NCBI GenBank assembly: GCA_045863055.1
Contig: BTUW01000018.1
Span: forward strand, 1 to 64,000
DNA from: UTCHB3 sp008363265
Lineage (GTDB): Bacteria > Bacteroidota > Ignavibacteria > Ignavibacteriales > Ignavibacteriaceae
Reading direction: 5' to 3'
Length of the DNA stretch: 64,000 bases
Every line of letters starts with the position of its first letter. The stretch's first letter is position 1. Shown in pieces: positions 43,270 to 54,702 of this stretch. A program made the translations under genes and the position numbers. Below the pieces are notes generated by a model that did no database searches, was not told the origin of the DNA, and saw only the letters and a program-made list of their open reading frames with translations.

Positions 43270-43695
43270 ATGGCAAAAAAGATCACCGGATATATAAAAC
43301 TCCAGATTCCCGCCGGAAAAGCCAACCCGTCTCCCCCGGTAGGGCCGGCTTTAGGTCAAAAAGGCGTGAACATTATGGAGTTTTGTAAGCAATTTAACGC
43401 CAGAACAGCCGGACAGGATGGCCTGATCATACCAGTTGTGATCACCGTATTCTCCGACAAGTCATTTACATTCATCACAAAGACCCCTCCCGCAGCCGTT
43501 CTTCTTATTAAAGCAGCCGGCATTAAGAGTGGTTCAGCCGAACCAAACAGAACAAAAGTGGCAAAAGTTACCCGTAAGCAGGTAGAAGAGATCGCTCAGC
43601 TTAAAATGCCTGATCTCAATGCCAACACGCTCGAAGCTGCTGTTTCAATGGTTGCCGGTACCGCCCGTTCAATGGGTATCACGGTAGAAGGATAA
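43270..43695 (+). CDS. rplK: 50S ribosomal protein L11
   Basis: 141 residues. KLQIPAGKANPSPPVGPALGQKGVNIMEFCKQFNART is split over the family's N-terminal domain and is unmistakable; the C-terminal rRNA-binding domain ends AGTARSMGITVEG. Forms the GTPase-associated centre with L10/L12. First gene of the rplKAJL set, 13 bp ahead of rplA. Confidence 0.98.
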   Translation: MAKKITGYIKLQIPAGKANPSPPVGPALGQKGVNIMEFCKQFNARTAGQDGLIIPVVITVFSDKSFTFITKTPPAAVLLIKAAGIKSGSAEPNRTKVAKVTRKQVEEIAQLKMPDLNANTLEAAVSMVAGTARSMGITVEG

Positions 43696-43708
43696 GGGAG
43701 GCTGAAAG

Positions 43709-44401
43709 ATGAAGATATCAAAACGCTACAAAGCGGTACTTGCAAAAATAGATACCAATAAAGAGTACACAGTGGCTCAGGCTATCGAAGTACTTAAATC
43801 AGTTTCAAATGTTAAGTTCACAGAATCCCTCGAATGCGCACTCAGGCTTGGCGTTGACCCCAGGCATGCTGACCAGATGGTCAGGGGTACTGTATCACTT
43901 CCTCACGGAACCGGTAAGAGCGTGAAAGTTCTCGTTGTTACCCAAGGTCCGAAGATCCAGGAAGCTTTGGATGCAGGTGCCGAGTATGCCGGATTCCAGG
44001 AATACCTTTCAGAGATCGAAAAAGGAAATGTACCTGATGTAGATGTGGTTATTGCCACCCCTGATGTCATGGGACAGCTCGGTAAATTCGGTAAGATACT
44101 CGGTCCGAAAGGCCTCATGCCCAACCCGAAGAGCGGCACTGTTACACCCGATGTTGCAAAAGCTGTTAAAGAGGTAAAGGCAGGAAAGATCGATTTCAGA
44201 GTTAACAAACAGGGTATCATTCACGCTGCAGTTGGGAAGCTAAACTTCACCAACGAACAGCTTGAAGAGAACACCAAGGCCCTCATAGGTCAGGTTAACA
44301 AGCTGAAACCGGCAACTGCCAAGGGTACATACATGAAGACTGTATACCTCTCTTCTACAATGGGTCCCGGCCTTAAAATTGTAAAAGACGAACTTAATTA
44401 A
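43709..44401 (+). CDS. rplA: 50S ribosomal protein L1
   Basis: 230 residues. Contains HGTGKSVKVLVVTQG, DVVIATPDVMGQLGKFGKILGPKGLMPNPKSGTV and the C-terminal KGTYMKTVYLSSTMGPG. Forms the L1 stalk; in many bacteria L1 represses its own operon by binding the mRNA leader. GGGAGG lies ahead of the ATG. Confidence 0.98.
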   Translation: MKISKRYKAVLAKIDTNKEYTVAQAIEVLKSVSNVKFTESLECALRLGVDPRHADQMVRGTVSLPHGTGKSVKVLVVTQGPKIQEALDAGAEYAGFQEYLSEIEKGNVPDVDVVIATPDVMGQLGKFGKILGPKGLMPNPKSGTVTPDVAKAVKEVKAGKIDFRVNKQGIIHAAVGKLNFTNEQLEENTKALIGQVNKLKPATAKGTYMKTVYLSSTMGPGLKIVKDELN

Positions 44402-44470
44402 CGACATTACGCACAACAAACAAAACTGCTTCTATACCGACAGGTATTAACGAACTGATTCGGGAGTTAA
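44402..44470 (+). promoter_or_regulatory. rplJ leader, possible L10 control region
   Basis: 69-bp leader. It contains ATACC/GGTAT (a 5-bp stem) and TTAAC/GTTAA arms around the CGGGAG ribosome binding site, which could hide it. L10-type autoregulation is known at this place in other bacteria; the present structure is only suggestive. Confidence 0.3.
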
Positions 44471-44992
44471 ATGAACAGAGAACAAAAAGGTGAAGTCATT
44501 GCGGAGATCGTCGAGCTTCTGAACGATTCTACCGCTATATATCTTACTGACTACACCGGAGTTAATGTGGCTCAGATCTCCAAACTCAGAAATGAGTTCC
44601 GGAAAGAGGGAGTTGTTTATAAGGTTATCAAGAACACCTTGTTTAAACGCGCCCTGGAAGAATCAGGCAAATATCCCAAACTGGCTGAAAACCTGGTTGG
44701 AATGACAGGATTCGCATTTACATTCGAAAATCCCGTTGCGCCCGCCAAGATCATCAAGAAATTCAATGATGATACCCAGAAATTTGGCTTAAAAGCTTGT
44801 TACATTGAGACACAGTACTATTCCGGCGACCAGTTGGATGTACTTGCAAAACTGCCAACCAAGGCAGAGATCATAGCAGGTATCCTTGGCAGCATAAACG
44901 CGCCTGCTTCCGGTATCGTTGGCGCACTCAATGCAGTGATGAGAGACCTCGTCAGTGTTATTGATGAAATAGCCAAGAAAAAAGCTGCTTAA
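44471..44992 (+). CDS. rplJ: 50S ribosomal protein L10
   Basis: 173 residues. N-terminal rRNA-binding part (MNREQKGEVIAEIVELLN, YLTDYTGVNVAQISKLRNEF, YKVIKNTLFKRALEE) and a C-terminal helix that anchors L12 dimers (NAVMRDLVSVIDEIAKKKAA). Base of the L12 stalk. It is followed by rplL 36 bp on. Confidence 0.97.
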   Translation: MNREQKGEVIAEIVELLNDSTAIYLTDYTGVNVAQISKLRNEFRKEGVVYKVIKNTLFKRALEESGKYPKLAENLVGMTGFAFTFENPVAPAKIIKKFNDDTQKFGLKACYIETQYYSGDQLDVLAKLPTKAEIIAGILGSINAPASGIVGALNAVMRDLVSVIDEIAKKKAA

Positions 44993-45028
44993 TTGATTGA
45001 ACAAAAATTTAAAAATGGAGAACTAAAA

Positions 45029-45406
45029 ATGTCAGAGAAAGTATCTCAGTTAGTAGAATTGATCAAAGGATTAACCCTTGTTGAAGCTGCTGAATTAAAG
45101 AAAGCGCTCGAAGATGAATTTGGTGTAACCGCTGCTGCCCCTGTAGTAGTAGGTGCCGTTGCCGCTGCTGAAGCTGCTGCCCCGGTTGAAGAAAAAACCG
45201 AATTCGATGTTATCCTTGCTGAAGCCGGCGCTAACAAGATCGGCGTTATCAAAGTGGTTAGAGCTCACACAGGTCTTGGTCTGAAAGAAGCCAAAGATCT
45301 CGTTGAAGCCGCACCAAAGCCGGTTAAAGAGCAGGTGTCGAAAGACGAAGCTGAAAAAGTAAAGAAAGAACTCGAAGAAGCCGGTGCTAAGGTAGAATTA
45401 AAGTAA
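45029..45406 (+). CDS. rplL: 50S ribosomal protein L7/L12
   Basis: 125 residues from ATG 45029 (GGAGAAC ribosome binding site); an in-frame TTG at 44993 would add 12 unlikely residues. N-terminal dimer domain, Ala-rich hinge (GAVAAAEAAAPVEE) and C-terminal domain with KIGVIKVVRAHTGLGLKEAKDLVEAAP in two parts. Recruits translation GTPases. Followed by a strong terminator before rpoB. Confidence 0.98.
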   Translation: MSEKVSQLVELIKGLTLVEAAELKKALEDEFGVTAAAPVVVGAVAAAEAAAPVEEKTEFDVILAEAGANKIGVIKVVRAHTGLGLKEAKDLVEAAPKPVKEQVSKDEAEKVKKELEEAGAKVELK

Positions 45407-45443
45407 TCCATACGGAAACCTTTAATCTTCTCCCAGTTTTTAA

Positions 45444-45480
45444 GTGATAAGACGATCGTGCATCGTCTTATCGCTTTTTA
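45444..45480 (+). terminator. Intrinsic terminator/attenuator between rplL and rpoB
   Basis: GATAAGACGAT (45446-45456), loop CGTGC, ATCGTCTTATC (45462-45472), then GCTTTTTATT. Perfect 11-bp stem. In many bacteria partial termination here sets the ratio of ribosomal protein to RNA polymerase transcripts. Confidence 0.85.
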
Positions 45481-45544
45481 TTATTTATGTTCAGATCAGG
45501 ATAGCAAGCGTTAGATTTGACACAAAAACTTTGAGGTTATTCAA

Positions 45545-48500
45545 TTGAACAATAACAGAATTACCTTCGGTAATATTAGCTCTGTACTGGAAATACCCGA
45601 TCTGCTGAGCGTTCAGAAAGAGTCGTTCCTGGATTTTTTACAGATGGATGTCGCTCCATCCGAGAGGGAAAACAAAGGGCTGCAACAGGTTTTTACAAGC
45701 AATTTCCCAATCCTCGACAATCCGGACAACAACAAAGCAAAGTATCGCCTTGACTACAACGAATATTACGTTGAAAGGCCCAGATACTCGATCCAGGAGT
45801 GCAGAGAGAAAGGCCTGACATATTCGGCCACCATTAAAGCAAAACTTACTCTCTCTTCCAAGGATCCCGAAACTCAGGAATGGGTAAACTCTGTTGTTCA
45901 GACAGTTTACCTGGGGACACTTCCCTTTATGTCGGATCAGGCAACCTTTATTATCAACGGTGCCGAGCGTGTGGTTGTATCGCAGCTTCACCGTTCGCCC
46001 GGCGTTGCTTTTGCTCAGACGGTCCACCCGAACGGAACCCCGCTTTATTCAGCAAGGATCATCCCGCTGAAGGGATCATGGGTCGAGTTTACAACCGATA
46101 TTAACTATGTACTTAATGTATATATCGACCGCCGGAAGAAGTTCCCCTCAACCACACTCCTCAGAGCTCTTGGTTATGAGACAGATGATGAAATTTTAGA
46201 AATATTTGAAATATACGAGACTGTTGATCTGAATGAAGCCGATCCGGAGACACTTCTCTCCCGCAAAGTGGCTACTGAAGTTTTTGATACTCACACCGGT
46301 GAGATATTCCTCAACAGAAACGATATCATAGATGAAGAAGCCGTTAAGATGATCAGGGAGTCGGGCGTTGAGTCGATCAACCTTATCCGCACTGATCTTA
46401 ATCTTGACCAGAATCTTATTCTAAATACCCTTGAAAAAGACACGACCCACAGCAAGGACGAAGCACTTCTCTCGATCTACAGACAGTTAAGGACCGGTGA
46501 AGCACCGGATATCGATACTGCGGCGGGTCTGCTCGACAAAACCTTCTTCAACGACAAGAGATACGATCTCGGCGAAGTTGGCCGTCACAGAATGAACGAT
46601 AAACTGAGCCTTTCAGGTACTGTACCCGATGATCTCACCGTTCTTCATATTCAGGATTTTATTGAGATCATGAAGTATATCATCAAGATGAAGGATGAAA
46701 ATGCCGCTTCTGATGATATCGATCATCTTGGCAACAGAAGAGTTAGAACTGTTGGTGAACAGCTCCAGCAGCAGTTCAACACAGGTCTCGCCAGAATGGC
46801 CAGAACAATTAAAGACAGAATGTCGATCCGTGACGCGGAAGGTTTTGCTCCGATGGAATTGGTTAACGCAAGAACAATTTCGAGCGTAATCACTTCGTTC
46901 TTCGGTACAAACCAGCTTTCACAATTCATGGATCAGACCAACCCTCTCTCAGAGCTTACGCACAAGAGAAGGATGTCGGCACTCGGACCCGGTGGTCTCA
47001 CGAGAGAAAGAGCGGGCTTTGAGGTTCGTGACGTTCACTACACTCATTACGGACGTCTTTGTCCGATCGAGACACCTGAAGGTCCAAACATCGGTCTTAT
47101 CTCCTCACTCACGATCTTTTCACGAGTGAACAAGTACGGCTTCCTCGAGACACCTTACCGTGTAGTAAAAGATGGTGTGGTTTCCAATGAAGTGGTCTAT
47201 CTGACCGCGGAGCAGGAAGATATGTTCACGATCGCTCAGGCAAATGCCCCGATCGACGAGAACGGCAGATTCATCAGAGAAAGAGTAAAATGCCGCAGAA
47301 AAGGTGATTTCCCGATCGTGCACCCGCAGGAAGTCGAGTTCATGGACGTTGCACCGGCACAGATCGTAAGTGCTGCTGCTGCCCTGATCCCGTTCCTCGA
47401 GCATGACGATGCGAACCGTGCCCTCATGGGTTCGAACATGCAGCGTCAGGCAGTTCCCCTCATCAAGCCTGAGGCCCCTATTGTTGGTACCGGTCTTGAA
47501 GGCAGGGTTGCACGTGATACTCGTTCAGTTATCGTGGCTGAAGAAGACGGTGAAGTTATTTTCGTTGATGCCGACAAGATCGTTGTTGACTACAACATCG
47601 ATCCTCTTTCATTCGAGGCTCTAACCGAGTTTGAGGATGTAAAGACAGTAACATACAAACTTATTAAATTCTCCGGTACAAACCAGGAGACAAGCATCAC
47701 CCAGAGACCAGTGGTTAAAATGGGCCAGAAGGTTAGTAAAGGTGATGTACTGGCTGACGGTTTTGCTACCGATCAGGGTGAACTCGCGCTCGGCCGTAAT
47801 ATCCTTGTGGCATTCATGCCATGGAGGGGTTACAACTTTGAGGACGCCATCATTCTTTCAGAAAAGCTCGTGATGAACGATGTTTTCTCCTCGATCCATA
47901 TCGAGGAATTCGAACTCCAGGTTCGTGAGACAAAAAGAGGGGATGAGGAACTTACACGCGAAATTCCCAACGTGAGTGAAGAGACAGTTAGAAATCTCGA
48001 TGAGAACGGTATAATCAGGATCGGTGCCGAAGTTAAGGAAAGCGATATCCTTATTGGTAAACTTACACCGAAAGGGGAGTCGGATCCCACACCCGAAGAA
48101 AAGCTCCTCAGAGCGATCTTCGGCGAGAAGGCCGGTGAGGTTAAAGATGCTTCACTCCGTGCCACACCGGGTCTCCGCGGAACCGTTATTAAAACCAGAC
48201 TCTTCAGCCGCAGAAGAAAAGACGCGGAATCGAAGAAACTCGAAAAGAAACTGAGTGAAGAACTCGAGATCAAATTCTCGAAAGACAAAATCGCTCTTCG
48301 TGAGAAGATGATCGAGCGTCTCGCAAAGATCTGCGAAGGGAAAAAGAGTCTTGGAGTGAAAGACGAACATGGTATTACTGTGATCAAATCAGGTTCAGTA
48401 ATAGATGCGTCCGCACTCGAAGGTGTTGAGATCATCGAAAAACTCGATGATAAACTTCCCTGGTTCGAAGATGAGAGAGCAAACGAGTTCGTTAGAGCGC

Positions 48501-49321
48501 TCATGAAAAATTATCTCAGAAAACTCGCCGATGTTGAAGAAGATTACAGACGCGAGAAACAGAAGATACAGATAGGTGATGAACTTCCACCTGGAATCAT
48601 CCAGCTTGCAAAAGTTTATGTTGCAAAGAAAAGGAAGATCTCAGTGGGCGATAAAATGGCCGGACGCCATGGAAACAAAGGTGTTGTTGCCAAGATCGTT
48701 CCACAGGAAGACATGCCTTTCCTCCCGGACGGCACACAGGTTGAGATGATCCTCAACCCGCTCGGCGTGCCATCACGTATGAACCTCGGCCAGCTCTATG
48801 AAACAGCGCTCGGCTGGGTTGGTAAAAAGCTCGGCGTTAAGTTCGCCACACCGGTATTCGACGGTGCGGAAGTAAAAGATGTAAACGGCTATCTTGAGCA
48901 GGCCGGACTGCCTGCCGGCTGTAAAACCGTCCTTCATGACGGTCGCACCGGTGAAGCATTCGACCAGAATGTTACCTGTGGATACATCTACATGCTTAAA
49001 CTGAGCCACCTTGTTGACGATAAACTCCACGCAAGGTCGATCGGACCATACTCTCTCATCACTCAGCAGCCACTCGGCGGTAAAGCCCAGTTCGGCGGTC
49101 AGAGATTCGGAGAGATGGAAGTGTGGGCTCTTGAGGCTTACGGTGCTTCGCACATCCTTCAGGAGATACTCACTGTCAAATCCGATGATGTTGCGGGTAG
49201 AACCAAGGTTTACGAGTCGATCGTTAAAGGTGAAAATATTCAGGAACCGAATGTGCCCGAAGCATTTAATGTACTCATGAAAGAACTTCAGGGTCTTGGC
49301 CTTGACGTTGAGATTGAGTAG
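45545..49321 (+). CDS. rpoB: DNA-directed RNA polymerase subunit beta
   Basis: 1258 residues from TTG 45545 (MNNNRITFGNISSVLEIPD); GAGGT lies at the right distance. Rifampicin region SQFMDQTNPLSELTHKRRMSALGPGGL (shown here as one family motif in pieces: SQFMDQTNPLSEL and HKRRMSALGPGGL) carries the sensitive-type Asp, His and Ser residues. Later hallmarks: GRNILVAFMPWRGYNFEDAI, KIGDKM-like VGDKMAGRHGNKGVV, and the C-terminal GGKAQFGGQRFGEMEVWALEAYGA, in pieces. Full length for the phylum. Preceded by the rplL terminator, so it depends on read-through or its own promoter. 41 bp ahead of rpoC. Confidence 0.98.
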   Translation: MNNNRITFGNISSVLEIPDLLSVQKESFLDFLQMDVAPSERENKGLQQVFTSNFPILDNPDNNKAKYRLDYNEYYVERPRYSIQECREKGLTYSATIKAKLTLSSKDPETQEWVNSVVQTVYLGTLPFMSDQATFIINGAERVVVSQLHRSPGVAFAQTVHPNGTPLYSARIIPLKGSWVEFTTDINYVLNVYIDRRKKFPSTTLLRALGYETDDEILEIFEIYETVDLNEADPETLLSRKVATEVFDTHTGEIFLNRNDIIDEEAVKMIRESGVESINLIRTDLNLDQNLILNTLEKDTTHSKDEALLSIYRQLRTGEAPDIDTAAGLLDKTFFNDKRYDLGEVGRHRMNDKLSLSGTVPDDLTVLHIQDFIEIMKYIIKMKDENAASDDIDHLGNRRVRTVGEQLQQQFNTGLARMARTIKDRMSIRDAEGFAPMELVNARTISSVITSFFGTNQLSQFMDQTNPLSELTHKRRMSALGPGGLTRERAGFEVRDVHYTHYGRLCPIETPEGPNIGLISSLTIFSRVNKYGFLETPYRVVKDGVVSNEVVYLTAEQEDMFTIAQANAPIDENGRFIRERVKCRRKGDFPIVHPQEVEFMDVAPAQIVSAAAALIPFLEHDDANRALMGSNMQRQAVPLIKPEAPIVGTGLEGRVARDTRSVIVAEEDGEVIFVDADKIVVDYNIDPLSFEALTEFEDVKTVTYKLIKFSGTNQETSITQRPVVKMGQKVSKGDVLADGFATDQGELALGRNILVAFMPWRGYNFEDAIILSEKLVMNDVFSSIHIEEFELQVRETKRGDEELTREIPNVSEETVRNLDENGIIRIGAEVKESDILIGKLTPKGESDPTPEEKLLRAIFGEKAGEVKDASLRATPGLRGTVIKTRLFSRRRKDAESKKLEKKLSEELEIKFSKDKIALREKMIERLAKICEGKKSLGVKDEHGITVIKSGSVIDASALEGVEIIEKLDDKLPWFEDERANEFVRALMKNYLRKLADVEEDYRREKQKIQIGDELPPGIIQLAKVYVAKKRKISVGDKMAGRHGNKGVVAKIVPQEDMPFLPDGTQVEMILNPLGVPSRMNLGQLYETALGWVGKKLGVKFATPVFDGAEVKDVNGYLEQAGLPAGCKTVLHDGRTGEAFDQNVTCGYIYMLKLSHLVDDKLHARSIGPYSLITQQPLGGKAQFGGQRFGEMEVWALEAYGASHILQEILTVKSDDVAGRTKVYESIVKGENIQEPNVPEAFNVLMKELQGLGLDVEIE

Positions 49322-49362
49322 TTAAATAATTTGAAATCAGATACCCGGAAGGAGTTTTTTAT

Positions 49363-53607
<4,245 letters not shown>

Positions 53608-53620
53608 CATTTTACGAAGG

Positions 53621-53655
53621 GTCCCCGGAATGGATCGGGGACTCCCTCCTTTTTT
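53621..53655 (+). terminator. Terminator hairpin after rpoC (loop GAATGGAT)
   Basis: GTCCCCG (53621-53627), loop GAATGGAT, CGGGGAC (53636-53642), then TCCCTCC and six T. Seven-pair GC stem followed, after a short spacer, by a T-run. Confidence 0.75.
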
Positions 53656-53659
53656 ATGC

Positions 53660-53679
53660 CCCGCGGAATGGATCGCGGG
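53660..53679. repeat. Second hairpin with the same GAATGGAT loop
   Basis: CCCGCG (53660-53665), loop GAATGGAT, CGCGGG (53674-53679). Stem bases differ from the first hairpin but stay complementary, while the 8-base loop is identical. Confidence 0.85.
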
Positions 53680-53683
53680 TGTT

Positions 53684-53704
53684 GCCTCTGAGCAACTCAG
53701 AGGC
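53684..53704. repeat. Third hairpin after rpoC
   Basis: GCCTCTGAG (53684-53692), loop CAA, CTCAGAGGC (53696-53704). Perfect 9-bp stem. The overlapping GTTGC/GCAAC (53681-53695) could form an alternative fold. Confidence 0.8.
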
Positions 53705-53741
53705 CATAGATAGGTTTATTTTGTAAGTCAAGTTAAAAAAC

Positions 53742-53770
53742 TTGACAATTAATTTATTTTATCCTATATT
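53742..53770 (+). promoter_or_regulatory. Promoter of the rpsL operon
   Basis: TTGACA (53742-53747), exactly 17 bp, TATATT (53765-53770). The -10 also reads TATATTTG, fitting the Bacteroidota TAnnTTTG form. Predicted start about 40 bp ahead of rpsL. Confidence 0.85.
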
Positions 53771-53816
53771 TGAAGTCTGAATTTTTTTAAGTTTTGGACA
53801 AAATCAGGAGTTCATT

Positions 53817-54203
53817 TTGCCTACAATCAATCAGTTGGTAAGAAAAGGACGCACCGTTGTGCTTTCGAAAAACAAAGCGCCGGCCTTATCTGCCTGTCCT
53901 CAGAAAAGAGGAGTTTGCACCAGAGTTTACACGACAACTCCGAAGAAACCAAACTCAGCGTTAAGGAAAGTTGCAAGAGTAAGATTAACAAACCATATCG
54001 AAGTTACCGCATATATCCCGGGTGAAGGTCACAATCTGCAGGAGCACTCGATCGTTTTGATCAGAGGCGGCAGGGTTAAAGATCTTCCGGGTGTCAGGTA
54101 CCATATCATCAGAGGAACACTCGATTCCAACGGTGTAGCTGACAGAAAACAGGGAAGGTCGAAATACGGAGCCAAGAGGCCCAAACAACAAAAAGGCAAG
54201 TAA
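53817..54203 (+). CDS. rpsL: 30S ribosomal protein S12
   Basis: 128 residues from TTG 53817 (MPTINQLVRKGR); CAGGAG is 7 bp upstream and no ATG fits. PALSACPQKRGVCTRVYT, TTPKKPNSALRKVARVRL and GGRVKDLPGVRYHIIRG are present, with the streptomycin-sensitive lysines in both loops. Decoding-centre protein. First gene of rpsL-rpsG-fusA-tuf, with the promoter at 53742. Confidence 0.98.
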   Translation: MPTINQLVRKGRTVVLSKNKAPALSACPQKRGVCTRVYTTTPKKPNSALRKVARVRLTNHIEVTAYIPGEGHNLQEHSIVLIRGGRVKDLPGVRYHIIRGTLDSNGVADRKQGRSKYGAKRPKQQKGK

Positions 54204-54209
54204 GCAGAT

Positions 54210-54677
54210 ATGAGAAAAAAGAGAGCACCAAAAAGATATATTAAGCCTGATCCCAGGTTTGGTGATTATTCACTGGCCAAGTTTATCAACGCTATTATGG
54301 AAGACGGCCAGAAAGAGACTGCCAGATCGGTGGTTTATGACGCGTTTACAATGGTTGAAGAGAGAACCTCAAAGCCGGCACTCGATATTTTCAAGAAAGC
54401 ACTTCAGAATGTGCAGCCTGTTATTGAAGTAAGAAGCCGCAGAGTCGGCGGTGCCACATATCAGGTTCCAATGGAAGTTCGTCCTGAAAGAAGGATGGCC
54501 CTTGCTATCAGATGGCTTAAGAGATATGCCTCTGACAGAAAAGACAAAACCATGGCCGGCAAACTTGCCAACGAGCTTATTGACGCTTCAAACAACGCCG
54601 GAAACGCCGTTAAGAAAAAAGAAGACACCCACAGAATGGCAGAAGCAAACAAGGCTTTCGCCCACTTCAAGTGGTAA
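54210..54677 (+). CDS. rpsG: 30S ribosomal protein S7
   Basis: 155 residues. Seen: RKKRAPKRYIKPDPRFGD, LAKFINAIMEDGQKETA, VEVRSRRVGGATYQVPMEV (here IEVRSRRVGGATYQVP) and the C-terminal KKEDTHRMAEANKAFAHFKW. Nucleates the 30S head on 16S rRNA. 6 bp after rpsL. Confidence 0.98.
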   Translation: MRKKRAPKRYIKPDPRFGDYSLAKFINAIMEDGQKETARSVVYDAFTMVEERTSKPALDIFKKALQNVQPVIEVRSRRVGGATYQVPMEVRPERRMALAIRWLKRYASDRKDKTMAGKLANELIDASNNAGNAVKKKEDTHRMAEANKAFAHFKW

Positions 54678-54702
54678 GATTATTAAGAAACAGACCCGAT
54701 AA

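Noticed and set aside
47830..48504. 224-codon minus-strand frame inside rpoB
   Set aside because: Ser/Phe-rich composition typical of antisense shadows of charged helical regions.
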